The position numbers and the translations under genes were made by a program. Source: Geomonas edaphica (GTDB lineage Bacteria; Desulfobacterota; Desulfuromonadia; Geobacterales; Geobacteraceae). Taken from it: a DNA stretch of 64,000 bases. Location: positions 355,006-419,005 of the forward strand of contig NZ_SSYB01000004.1 of assembly GCF_004917075.1 (NCBI RefSeq). Reading direction: 5' to 3'. Under the pieces are notes generated by a model that had not been told where the DNA came from, did no database searches, and saw nothing but the letters and a program-made list of their open reading frames with translations. Shown here in pieces: positions 1 to 7,814 of the stretch (position 1 is its first letter; each line of letters begins with the position of its first letter).

Positions 1-725
1 TCACCGCATCAGCCGGCTATCCCATTCTTCCCAATACCGTTCTCTTCCTAGGTGATCGCGTGAGAAAACTGACCGTCGACGAAGGAGCGGTTAAGAAGCT
101 TCCTTACATGCGCGACCGTTTCACCATAGACGAGATCCCCGGCAGCGACGGCTTCACCACCCACGCCCAGTCCGTCTCCGTGGTCTACAGCACCCTGGAC
201 GCACCGGCCATGGCGGCCTCGGGAGTCCGCGCGCGCCTCTCGCTGGAGGGAAGCCTCGCTGGGCTCGGGAGCACCGCCCGCTTCGGCAGGTACGAGGGGG
301 AGGTAAAGGGGTTCTTCCCGGTGCCTGACTCCCGTTTCATAAGCGCCGGGCGTGTCGCCTTCGGCCAGACGCGCGGTGGCTCGATACCGTTTCTGGAGCG
401 GAGCATCCTGGGTGGGGAGAACACCCTCAGGGGGTTCGGCAAGAACCGCTTCATCGACAACTCCTACGTTCTTTGCAACGTGGAGGAGCGCATCCGGCTC
501 TTCAGGTGGGAGGTCTTCGACGTGCGGGCGGACTGGGAATTGGCGCCTTTTGTCGACATCGGGGGGGTGATGGATTCCTTCAGCGACCTGCACCTCGGGA
601 ACCTTGAGGTGAACCCGGGGATCGGCTTCCGCGCCGTGGTCCGCCCCAACATTCTCGGGCGCATCGACGTAGGCTTCGGCAAGGACGGCGCCGCGGTCTT
701 CGTGGGACTTGGGTACCCGTTCTGA
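1..725 (+). CDS. Omp85/BamA-TamA family outer-membrane barrel protein, 3' fragment
   Basis: This is the C-terminal ~240 residues of an outer-membrane beta-barrel protein. The frame is open to the left edge (first full codon at base 3), so the start lies outside the window. An LGGENTLRGFG stretch matches the Omp85 barrel signature (LGG...RGF/RGY), alternating hydrophobic strands follow, and the protein ends in phenylalanine, the usual signal for insertion of barrel proteins. Omp85 proteins insert or translocate proteins at the outer membrane. POTRA domains, which would separate BamA, TamA or a surface-antigen-type member, are not visible, so no symbol is given. The stop TGA at 723-725 is followed at once by GTTCAAC heptamer repeats. 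Confidence 0.85.
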   Translation, partial: TASAGYPILPNTVLFLGDRVRKLTVDEGAVKKLPYMRDRFTIDEIPGSDGFTTHAQSVSVVYSTLDAPAMAASGVRARLSLEGSLAGLGSTARFGRYEGEVKGFFPVPDSRFISAGRVAFGQTRGGSIPFLERSILGGENTLRGFGKNRFIDNSYVLCNVEERIRLFRWEVFDVRADWELAPFVDIGGVMDSFSDLHLGNLEVNPGIGFRAVVRPNILGRIDVGFGKDGAAVFVGLGYPF

Positions 726-730
726 CGGCC

Positions 731-757
731 GTTCAACGTTCAACGTTCTACGTTACT
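731..757. repeat. Heptamer repeat cluster (GTTCAAC/GTTCTAC), locus 1
   Basis: Tandem heptamers GTTCAAC, GTTCAAC and GTTCTAC lie between two convergent genes. The same unit, or its reverse complement GTAGAAC, recurs near 13.3-13.4 kb and 19.6 kb, always between genes. Confidence 0.75.
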
Positions 758-771
758 TAAGTGATTAATGT

Positions 772-1569
772 TTAGGTATGCCGGTGGGCGAGGGACTGCT
801 GGGTGTCGATCCGGTCGGAGACCTTCTCCTGGATGTAACGGGCAAGACCGTCCAGATCGGCGAAGACGAAGGCGTGGTTGATGCCGAGAAGCTTCAGCTC
901 CTGGGCCAGAAAAGCGCGGTTCTCAAAGGGGATGCGGTACTTCCTGATGTGCTCGCGCGGCGTTAGCTGCTCCTCCAACGCCCGCCACGGGTTGCGCAGC
1001 AATGAGAAGACGCCGCTTTGGGCCTTGATCCGGGAGGCGATTACCGGCGCCATGAAGAAACAGGTCTCCGCCTCGAACGGGTTCGCCTTCTCGTCGATCT
1101 CGGAAAGGCCGTACATGGTGTGCGCGATGTAGAAGGCGGCACCGCCGCTGTAGCAGGGGTTGTTCAGCCGGTCCCGGCGCAGGTTCAGTTCGACGTAGGG
1201 CTCGGCGACGGCGAAGTAGAGGGCGATCAGCGGGTTGACCGACCAGTCCAGAAGACGCGTCGGAAGCCCGTGGTGCTGCGCCAGCGCGAGCCACTCCCAT
1301 TCCGTCGCCGGCTGCACTTCGACCAGGTGACGTCCTGACTTCTTGAACTCCTGCAGCGCCTGAAACTCACCGTAAATGTCGGCCGGCATCACCTCGCCGG
1401 CTGGACGCCCACCCGCAGCACCGGGGTCCGATGTCAAACGCCCTATCTTTGGTATCAGCGTGTAAAAATCGCGGCTCTCGCCTCGGAAGAAGTTCCAGGA
1501 GCCCGGGGCTGTCTTGATGATGAGCTTGCGGAAGTCCTCGAACGATGTGATCTCCCCTGAGATGTCCAT
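772..1569 (-). CDS. FRG domain-containing protein
   Basis: A 265-residue protein with an FRG domain. The motif WNFFRGESRD lies at about residues 25-34, and the second hallmark, QHHGLPTRLLDW followed by NPLIALYFAV, lies near residue 110. No signal peptide or membrane segment is seen, so it is probably cytoplasmic. I place the start at 1569 because AGGGAGG sits just upstream; a longer form from 1605 would add 12 unlikely residues. FRG domains have no established general biochemical function, though some occur in phage and defence islands. It lies 70 bp downstream of the MocR-type regulator on the same strand and may be cotranscribed with it. The family is clear; the role is unknown. Confidence 0.85.
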   Translation of the reverse strand: MDISGEITSFEDFRKLIIKTAPGSWNFFRGESRDFYTLIPKIGRLTSDPGAAGGRPAGEVMPADIYGEFQALQEFKKSGRHLVEVQPATEWEWLALAQHHGLPTRLLDWSVNPLIALYFAVAEPYVELNLRRDRLNNPCYSGGAAFYIAHTMYGLSEIDEKANPFEAETCFFMAPVIASRIKAQSGVFSLLRNPWRALEEQLTPREHIRKYRIPFENRAFLAQELKLLGINHAFVFADLDGLARYIQEKVSDRIDTQQSLAHRHT

Positions 1570-1638
1570 GGCGCCCTCCCTGACTGTGCTGCCGCGCGGC
1601 ACCACAAGAGTTAACCATAAATAATCTTTCCGGCAGCC

Positions 1639-3075
1639 TCAGCCGAACCAGGCCCGGCTTAAGAGCTTGATCCCTTCGGCGATCTCTTCCGCGGAGAGGC
1701 CGCCAAACCCTATCATGATCAGGTTCTCCGGGGCGGACTCCGGGTTCTGCCAGAACTGGCGCGTCGGCGACACCTTAACCCGGTACGCCGCCGCCCGCTC
1801 CACCATCGCCTCCTGGCTCTCTCCGGTGAAATGCTCGAGCAGCACGTGCAACCCCGCGTTCTGCCCGTATATCCGCACCCGGTCCCCCATCTCCCGCTGA
1901 ATCGACTGCACCAGCACTTCGTGCTTCTTTTTGTTGACCAGACAGACCTTCCTCAGGTGCCGGTCCCAGTGCCCCCCCGACAACAGGCTTGCCGCCACGT
2001 ACTGCTGCAGCCTCGGCACGGTGCACTTGTAGCGCTCGAAGACGGTGTGGTACCTCGACAAAAGCCATTGCGGCAGCACCATGTACCCCATGCGCAGCCC
2101 CGGCGCGAACGCCTTGGAAAAGGTGCCGAGGTAGATGACGCGCTCCTGGCGATCGATCGACTGCAGGGCCGGGATCGGCCGGGTGCGGTAGCGGAACTCG
2201 CTGTCGTAGTCGTCCTCGATGATGACCCCGCCGGTTTGCTCGGCCCATTGCAGCAACCTCATGCGGTGCTGGATCGGCATTACCACCCCGGTGGGAAGCT
2301 GGTGCGAAGGGGTCACGTAGGCGAGCCGAGCCCCGCTCGTTTTCAACGCAGCAGGGTCGATGCCCGATTCGCCGACCGGAATGGGAAGCACCTGGTAGCC
2401 GTGGTTCCCGAAAATGACCCTTGTGAAGTCGTACCCGGGTTCCTCCATGCCGAGGATCCGCTCCTTAAGCGGAAACAGCAGGCAGATCATCATGGCCAGG
2501 TCCTGGAGCCCCGCGCCGACCACGATCTGCTCCGGCGAACATTTGACACCGCGCGACTGGCGCAGGTACTTCGCCAGCTCCCGCCGCAGTTGCAGCTCCC
2601 CCTGCTTGTCCCCGTAATAGGCGATGGAGTCGACCTTCATCGAGGTCAGCACCTCGTTGTTAAGGCGGCGCCAGAGCGCGTGCGGGAAGGAGTGCGGGTC
2701 GAAGTCCCCGTAGGAGAAGTTGTACTTCACCGGCCGGGACTGTGCGGGCACCGACTCATCCGGTTCCGCGCCCCCCGCCGGGAGGTGCGGCGCCTCATCC
2801 TCGTCTGACGTCATGCCGGGAAAATGCAGCAGGTCTTCCTGAAGGTCCTGCACCACGTATCCCGACCCGTGCCTTCCCTCCACGTACCCCTCGATGCAGA
2901 GCTGGTCGTAAGCCGCCTCCACCGTGTTGCGCGCGATGGACAGATTTTTGGCGAGATCCCTGGTCGAGATCAGCCGGCTCCCCTTCTCGTATTCCCCGGT
3001 GACGATGTTCTGCTTCAGCTGTTCGTAAAGCTGCTGATACAAAGGCTTTTTCGACTCCGGGTTCAGGTAGATCAT
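1639..3075 (-). CDS. MocR/PdxR-type regulator (GntR HTH fused to aminotransferase-like domain)
   Basis: A 478-residue protein with the two-domain MocR architecture. Residues 1-75 form a GntR winged helix (PLYQQLYEQLKQNIVTGEY, then RLISTRDLA). A ~45-residue acidic/proline linker follows, then a fold-type I aminotransferase-like domain from about 120 to 475. EDDYDSEFRY (residues 287-296) and the PLP-lysine region YLGTFSKAFAPGLR (Lys321) are intact, so it should bind PLP or a related amine. Family members such as PdxR and GabR sense PLP or amino compounds. It is divergent from a secreted-protein gene at 3267, and the 191-bp gap holds two palindromes that are possible operators. The effector is unknown; an adjacent pdxST pair is absent. 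Confidence 0.92.
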   Translation of the reverse strand: MIYLNPESKKPLYQQLYEQLKQNIVTGEYEKGSRLISTRDLAKNLSIARNTVEAAYDQLCIEGYVEGRHGSGYVVQDLQEDLLHFPGMTSDEDEAPHLPAGGAEPDESVPAQSRPVKYNFSYGDFDPHSFPHALWRRLNNEVLTSMKVDSIAYYGDKQGELQLRRELAKYLRQSRGVKCSPEQIVVGAGLQDLAMMICLLFPLKERILGMEEPGYDFTRVIFGNHGYQVLPIPVGESGIDPAALKTSGARLAYVTPSHQLPTGVVMPIQHRMRLLQWAEQTGGVIIEDDYDSEFRYRTRPIPALQSIDRQERVIYLGTFSKAFAPGLRMGYMVLPQWLLSRYHTVFERYKCTVPRLQQYVAASLLSGGHWDRHLRKVCLVNKKKHEVLVQSIQREMGDRVRIYGQNAGLHVLLEHFTGESQEAMVERAAAYRVKVSPTRQFWQNPESAPENLIMIGFGGLSAEEIAEGIKLLSRAWFG

Positions 3076-3131
3076 CGCGCGTTCTCCCGCTTCGCTGTCG
3101 GCACTGCCGCTAACCGTAAACGAAGTGTATC

Positions 3132-3144
3132 CATAAAATTTATG
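3132..3144. promoter_or_regulatory. Palindrome CATAAA-A-TTTATG upstream of MocR gene
   Basis: A perfect 6-bp inverted repeat with a 1-bp centre, 57 bp upstream of the MocR start codon. It could be an autoregulatory operator. This is inference from position only. Confidence 0.35.
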
Positions 3145-3193
3145 AAATGTGGCCCTTCACAGGGATACTGTTTGCGCCCTATCCTTACACCAG

Positions 3194-3211
3194 ATTTACA
3201 GCGTTGTAAAT
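3194..3211. promoter_or_regulatory. Palindrome ATTTACA-N4-TGTAAAT in divergent promoter region
   Basis: A perfect 7-bp inverted repeat, 56 bp upstream of the secreted-protein gene at 3267 and 119 bp upstream of the MocR gene. Arm length and spacing fit a dimeric regulator operator; the regulator is unknown, with the adjacent MocR protein as one candidate. Confidence 0.45.
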
Positions 3212-3266
3212 ATCGCGGGGCGATATCTCCGGCCGAACCGGGGCCGCCCCACCCCAGGAGGACACT

Positions 3267-3944
3267 ATGAAAGCTGCAAAACTGAACTTCCTCACCGTCA
3301 TGACCATCATCGCCACCGCGCTGCTGGTGGCGTCTCCCATGACCGCCGCGGCAGGAGAACGTGCCGGCGCGGCAGGAAAGGTTACCCATAAAACCACGGC
3401 AAAAGAACAGGCTGAACGGATCGAACTGAAAATAGGGTGGGTGGCCGTCGCCAACGACGGCTCCCTGCACATCGACTTCACCGCGCAGGACGGCAACGGC
3501 AAGCCGGTCACCGGTCTGACCCGGGACGACATAGCGGCGGTTTCCTTCGGGCGATACGGTTACGAGGACGAGGTAGGGCTGAGAACGGTGGTCGGCCAGC
3601 CGAACAAAATCTGGCTTAGTTACCTGGAGAAACGCCGCGACGGACAGGGCATCGAGCGGAACCGGGGCGTGGGCGAACTGGGGACGAAGGACCGCCTGAC
3701 TGAGGAAGGAAACGGCAGCTACAGCCTCGAGGTGAAAAGACCGGCGCGGCTGCTGACCAAGTTCTGTTATGCACCCGAGGCTGAAACCGGCGTGCTGCTG
3801 AGGATCAAAAAGGATGGCGGCGCAGAAGCGGCCGACTCCTATTTCTGGCGCCCGGCCTTTGCGAAAAGGATGGAAGCTCCGAAGATGCTGGCGCGGAACG
3901 AAGGCGGCCGCCGCCAAGCGACCAAGCTTCATGCGTGGAATTAG
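3267..3944 (+). CDS. Secreted protein resembling a heme-free N-terminal domain of OmcA/MtrC-type cytochromes
   Basis: A 225-residue exported protein. Residues 1-30 form a signal peptide (basic start, hydrophobic core, cleavage near AAAG). The mature part holds HIDFTAQDGNGKPVTGL, then KIWLSYLEKR, then EEGNGSYSLEV. This order of motifs resembles the N-terminal beta-sandwich domain of OmcA/MtrC-family outer-surface cytochromes (DENGNPVTGL ... W.SYI ... DNGDGTYTY). No CXXCH motif is present and there is only one cysteine in the mature protein, so it cannot carry c-type heme. It follows the sequence AGGAGGACACT. The relationship to OmcA/MtrC is from memory of the family pattern and is uncertain; the export call is firm. 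Confidence 0.8.
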   Translation: MKAAKLNFLTVMTIIATALLVASPMTAAAGERAGAAGKVTHKTTAKEQAERIELKIGWVAVANDGSLHIDFTAQDGNGKPVTGLTRDDIAAVSFGRYGYEDEVGLRTVVGQPNKIWLSYLEKRRDGQGIERNRGVGELGTKDRLTEEGNGSYSLEVKRPARLLTKFCYAPEAETGVLLRIKKDGGAEAADSYFWRPAFAKRMEAPKMLARNEGGRRQATKLHAWN

Positions 3945-3983
3945 ATGAAGGACCCAGTTCCTTCGACAAGTGAGAATGAGACT

Positions 3984-4016
3984 CACACCTCCCCCTCCCT
4001 TGACGGGAGGGGGGAC
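3984..4016. repeat. REP-like palindromic repeat (CCCTCCC-TTGA-CGGGAGGG type)
   Basis: The stem CCCCCTCCC, loop TTGAC and GGGAGGGGGG form a strong hairpin in the 82-bp gap between convergent genes. The same core in reverse orientation occurs at about 5136-5158. Confidence 0.7.
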
Positions 4017-4026
4017 CAAGCATCAA

Positions 4027-4965
4027 CTAATCCAGGTCAGGCAGGGCGACGCCGGGGCCGACAAAGCGCACACCCTGCCTGGTCTTTCTCCGCTCCAGCT
4101 CGTGATCGATGCAGTTTAGCACCTCAAACTTTGCCAGTGACCAAAGCGGCGCGATGAGGTCTTTGCGGTTGCCGTCGCCGGTCAGGCGCTGCACCACGAT
4201 CCTGGGGTCGAGCCGCTCCAGGAAATCGCAGACAAGCCCGACATAGCTGTCCCGGTCCAGTAGCGGCACTTGCCCTTCCCGGTACATCTCGGCGAGCCGG
4301 GTGCCGCGCATCACGTGCAAGAGGTGGATCTTTACACCGTCGACGCCGCAGCGGTTCAGAAACTCCGCGCCGGAGAGCATCTCTTCGCGGCTTTCGCCGG
4401 GGAGCCCCAGGATGATGTGGGCGCAGACGCGGATGCCGCGTTTTTGACACTCTGCTACGGCGGTACTGAAAGAGGCGAGATCGTGACCGCGGTTGATCGC
4501 GGCGAGGGTCCGCTCCAGCGGCGACTGCAGGCCGAGTTCGAGCCAGAAATAGCAGCGCCGGGCGTACTCGGCGAGGAGGTCCAGGGTTTCGGCCGGAAGG
4601 CAGTCGGGCCGGGTGCCGACGATGAGCCCGACGACGTCCGGCACGGAAAGCGCCTCATCGTAGAGCCGGCGCAGCTGTTCCACCGGAGCGTAGGTGTTTG
4701 AGTAGGACTGGAAGTAGGCGATGAAGCGGGAGGCCTTGTACTTTCTGACCATGACCTCCTTGGCGTGCTCGAGCTGCTCCACGACCCCCACCCCCTGCAG
4801 GATGCCGTAGGAGCCCGACCCCTTGCCGCCGCAGAAGATGCAACCGTCCGTCCCGACGGCGCCGTCGCGGTTCGGGCAGGTGAAGCCCGCGTCCACCGAG
4901 AGGCGCTGCACCTTGCAGCCGAACACCCGCTTCAGCTCTTCCGAAAATGCGTTGTAGCGCTGCAT
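4027..4965 (-). CDS. Radical SAM protein, YhcC/TIGR01212-like
   Basis: A 312-residue radical SAM enzyme. The cluster-binding cysteines are C30, C42 and C45 (FTCPNRDGAVG, then CIFC), a C-X11-C-X2-C spacing typical of this Elp3-like subfamily rather than CX3CX2C. It continues with YFQSYSNTYAP, GLIVGTRPDC, ELGLQS and HIILGLPGESREEM, the TIM-barrel motifs of the TIGR01212 family. The substrate of this family is not well defined. The start at 4965 gives the canonical N-terminus MQRYNAFSEEL. It is a single gene, convergent with the secreted-protein gene and flanked on both sides by REP-like repeats. Confidence 0.92.
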   Translation of the reverse strand: MQRYNAFSEELKRVFGCKVQRLSVDAGFTCPNRDGAVGTDGCIFCGGKGSGSYGILQGVGVVEQLEHAKEVMVRKYKASRFIAYFQSYSNTYAPVEQLRRLYDEALSVPDVVGLIVGTRPDCLPAETLDLLAEYARRCYFWLELGLQSPLERTLAAINRGHDLASFSTAVAECQKRGIRVCAHIILGLPGESREEMLSGAEFLNRCGVDGVKIHLLHVMRGTRLAEMYREGQVPLLDRDSYVGLVCDFLERLDPRIVVQRLTGDGNRKDLIAPLWSLAKFEVLNCIDHELERRKTRQGVRFVGPGVALPDLD

Positions 4966-5048
4966 GAAATCTCCTCGGCCTCTCTTCTAACATATATGGC
5001 GGCACCGGATCAACGGCGGTGCTCTCCGCTTCGGTCACTCAGCCAACT

Positions 5049-5160
5049 GATGCCTCCCCCTCCCCTTGCGGGAGGGGGTTGGGGGGTGGGGGAAGGCGCC
5101 ACCTTCTACCATGATTGCGACGTCACCCACCCCTGCCCCTCCCGTCAAGGGAGGGGGTAG
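5049..5160. repeat. BIME-like pair of inverted REP-like elements
   Basis: Two copies of one element lie in opposite orientation. Copy one (from 5051) is a CCCCTCCCC-TTGC-GGGAGGGGG hairpin followed by a G-rich tail with GGGGGGTGGGGG. Copy two, read on the minus strand (5158 down to about 5124), is CCCCCTCCC-TTGA-CGGGAGGGG followed by CAGGGGTGGGTG. The shared hairpin plus G-rich tail in inverted pairs is the layout of REP/BIME elements. It fills the gap between the radical SAM gene and the helicase gene. Confidence 0.75.
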
Positions 5161-5220
5161 AAAATCCCGCCTGCTTTTCAGTTGCCTCCCCCACCCAAAC
5201 CCTGTATCTTCAACCGGGCC

Positions 5221-7713
5221 ATGCAAAAGTACTTTTCCTCGCTCGCCAGCGAGCAGCTCAGAAACGCCATACAGGAAGCAGGCGGCAACGAGGTCTTCTT
5301 CCTCGGCCGCACCGACGAGGCACGCATCGTCGTCCAGGTCGAACCGCTCGCCCGCGGCAACAAGGACGCCGTTCCCGCTATCATGATCGCCTGTTCCTTC
5401 GGCGACGTCGTGATCCACAACCACCCCTCCGGCAACCTCACCCCCTCGCAGCCCGACATCGAGATCGCGTCCCTCCTGGGGAACCAGGGGGTCGGCTTCT
5501 ACATCGTCAACAACGACGCCTCCCGCGCGAACCAGGTGGTAGCACCCTTCGCGAGGAAGGTGGTCGAGCGCATCTCCTACCCAGAGGTCGAGCACTTCTA
5601 CGCCCCGGACGGCGTTTTGGCCCAGGCGCTTTCCGGCTACGAGCACCGCCCCGAGCAGACCAGGATGGCCCTGAACCTCGCGGAGGCCTTTAACGAGGAG
5701 AAGGTCGCCATCGTCGAGGCGGGGACCGGCACGGGGAAGTCGCTCGCTTACCTCCTCCCTTCCGCGCTCTGGTCGGTGCGCAACAAGGAGCGGGTGGTGA
5801 TCTCGACGAACACCATCAACCTCCAGGAGCAGCTGATACAGAAGGACATCCCCTTCCTGCAAAAGCACGCCGGTGTGCAGTTCCGGGCCGTGCTGGTCAA
5901 GGGACGGAGCAATTACCTCTGCCTCAGAAAGCTGCAGGTGAACGCGGCGGACGGCTCGCTCTTCAAGGACGACACCGCCCGGGAACTCGACGCCATCGTC
6001 GCCTGGAGCAAGAAGACCGATGACGGCTGCCGTGGCGACCTGGCCTTTATCCCGAAGGACGAGGTTTGGGAGGAGCTCTGCTGCGAGTCGGACCAGTGCG
6101 GCCGGGTCAAGTGCCCGGACTACCCGCGCTGCTTCTTCTACAAGGCAAGACGCGAGGCGGCCGGCGCCGACCTCCTCGTGGTGAACCACGCCCTGCTCCT
6201 GGCCGATCTGTCGGTGCGCCAGGAAACCGGTTATGACGCCACCGCAATCCTCCCCCCCTTCACCCGGCTCGTCTTCGACGAGGGGCACCACCTGGAGGAC
6301 GTGGCCACGAACTTCCTCTCCAGCCAGGTCTCACGGCTCGGGCTCGTGAAGCTGATGGGGAAGCTGCAGCACCCGAGAAAGGCGCACCGGGGTGTCCTCC
6401 CGCAACTCTCGACCCAGCTCTCCGCCGCGGTCCCTGAGTCGCAGGACGACCTTTACCTCGAGATCGCCGAGGTCCTGGAAGGGAAACTCATCCCGCGCCG
6501 GGTCGCCGTCCTCGACGCCTGCACGCGCGGCATGGACGCCATCGGCGAGGCGCTTTTCCAGAAGCTGAACAAAAACGGCGCCGAGCAGAAGCTCAGGGTG
6601 ACGCCGGCTCTCTACCAGACGCCGCTTTGGCAGGAGGTCACACCGCAGATAGAGGCGATGTGCAAGGAACTCTCCGAGTACGCCCTCGCCATGCAGAGCT
6701 TTTTGAAGGGGTGCGAGAAACTCTCCGACAAGGTGCTGGACAAGCTCGCCGGGCCGCTCACCGACCTGCGCGGCGTAAAGGGAAGGATCGAATGCACGGT
6801 GGATGCGCTCAGGTTCTTCATGGCTCAGGAGGAGGAGTTCTGCCGCTGGTTCGAACTAAGGAAAGGCCCCCTGGTGAAGCTCTGCTGCTCGCCACTTGAG
6901 GTGGCCGAGTCCATCAAGAAGGCGATCCTCGATCGCTTCAAGACCGTGGTGCTCACCTCGGCGACCCTTGCCATCGGGGAGAAGTTCGACTTCCTGAAGC
7001 ACCGCACCGGCATCGAGCTCCTCGCCAAGGAGCGGGTGAGCGAGCTCCTTTTACCCTCCCCCTTCGACTACGAGCACCAGGCGCTGGTCGCCGTCCCCTC
7101 CGACATGCCGGAACCGACCTCCCCCATGTTCGAGGCGCGCCTTTGCAGCCACCTCCTGGACGCACTCAGGATCTCGCAGGGGCGGGCCTTCGTGCTCTTC
7201 ACCTCGTACGATCTCCTGGTCCGGGTCTACAACCGGCTTTCCGAGGCGCTCAAATCGTCGGGGCTCACCCCGATGCGCCAGGGGGAGACTAACCGGCACA
7301 TGCTCCTGTCCAGGTTCCGCAGCGCGACTAACCCGGTTCTCTTCGGTACCGACTCTTTCTGGGAGGGTGTGGACGTGCAGGGGCGCGGACTGGAACTCGT
7401 CGTGATCACCCGGCTCCCCTTCCGGGTTCCCACCGAGCCGATCCTGGAGGCGCGCAGCGAGCACATCACCGCCAAGGGAGGCGACCCCTTCATGGGGTAC
7501 ACCGTCCCGCAGGCGGTGATCAAGTTCAAGCAGGGATTCGGAAGGCTGATACGAAGCAAGGAAGACCGGGGCGCCGTCCTGATCCTCGACTCCCGCGTGC
7601 TCACCAAGAACTACGGGAAGATATTTTTGACCGCGCTGCACGGCGTCTCGGTCATGAAGGCGCCGGAAGAGGAGATCTGCCGCAGGCTGGACGCCTTCTT
7701 CGCTTTGCGCTGA
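5221..7713 (+). CDS. DinG-type XPD-like helicase with N-terminal JAB/RadC-like domain
   Basis: An 830-residue fusion. Residues 1-125 form a JAB/MPN (RadC-like) domain with a complete JAMM signature: H66-x-H68-x7-S76-x2-D79 in IHNHPSGNLTPSQPD, and E24 as the likely catalytic glutamate. From about 145 it is a DinG/XPD superfamily 2 helicase: Walker A GTGTGKS at 168-174, a four-cysteine Fe-S segment (CCESDQCGRVKCPDYPRC), the box VFDEGHH, and C-terminal motifs including FGTDSFWEGVDV and QGFGRLIRS. DinG unwinds DNA or R-loops 5' to 3'. The start ATG at 5221 is chosen because the upstream in-frame extension is repeat-derived, but no strong ribosome site is visible. A terminator follows at 7723. Confidence 0.92.
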   Translation: MQKYFSSLASEQLRNAIQEAGGNEVFFLGRTDEARIVVQVEPLARGNKDAVPAIMIACSFGDVVIHNHPSGNLTPSQPDIEIASLLGNQGVGFYIVNNDASRANQVVAPFARKVVERISYPEVEHFYAPDGVLAQALSGYEHRPEQTRMALNLAEAFNEEKVAIVEAGTGTGKSLAYLLPSALWSVRNKERVVISTNTINLQEQLIQKDIPFLQKHAGVQFRAVLVKGRSNYLCLRKLQVNAADGSLFKDDTARELDAIVAWSKKTDDGCRGDLAFIPKDEVWEELCCESDQCGRVKCPDYPRCFFYKARREAAGADLLVVNHALLLADLSVRQETGYDATAILPPFTRLVFDEGHHLEDVATNFLSSQVSRLGLVKLMGKLQHPRKAHRGVLPQLSTQLSAAVPESQDDLYLEIAEVLEGKLIPRRVAVLDACTRGMDAIGEALFQKLNKNGAEQKLRVTPALYQTPLWQEVTPQIEAMCKELSEYALAMQSFLKGCEKLSDKVLDKLAGPLTDLRGVKGRIECTVDALRFFMAQEEEFCRWFELRKGPLVKLCCSPLEVAESIKKAILDRFKTVVLTSATLAIGEKFDFLKHRTGIELLAKERVSELLLPSPFDYEHQALVAVPSDMPEPTSPMFEARLCSHLLDALRISQGRAFVLFTSYDLLVRVYNRLSEALKSSGLTPMRQGETNRHMLLSRFRSATNPVLFGTDSFWEGVDVQGRGLELVVITRLPFRVPTEPILEARSEHITAKGGDPFMGYTVPQAVIKFKQGFGRLIRSKEDRGAVLILDSRVLTKNYGKIFLTALHGVSVMKAPEEEICRRLDAFFALR

Positions 7714-7722
7714 TCAAAAAAT

Positions 7723-7748
7723 AGGGCCAACTGCACAGTTGGCCCTTT
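7723..7748. terminator. Bidirectional rho-independent terminator
   Basis: A perfect 11-bp stem (AGGGCCAACTG / CAGTTGGCCCT) with a 2-base loop, preceded by an A-run and followed by TTT. It lies between the convergent helicase gene and the cytochrome-operon PPIase gene and can serve both. Confidence 0.9.
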
Positions 7749-7814
7749 CCATTTCATGGGCGGGACGCCGACCCATTCAGCTCGTCCCGCATTGCATTTC
7801 CGCTGCGGCGGAAA

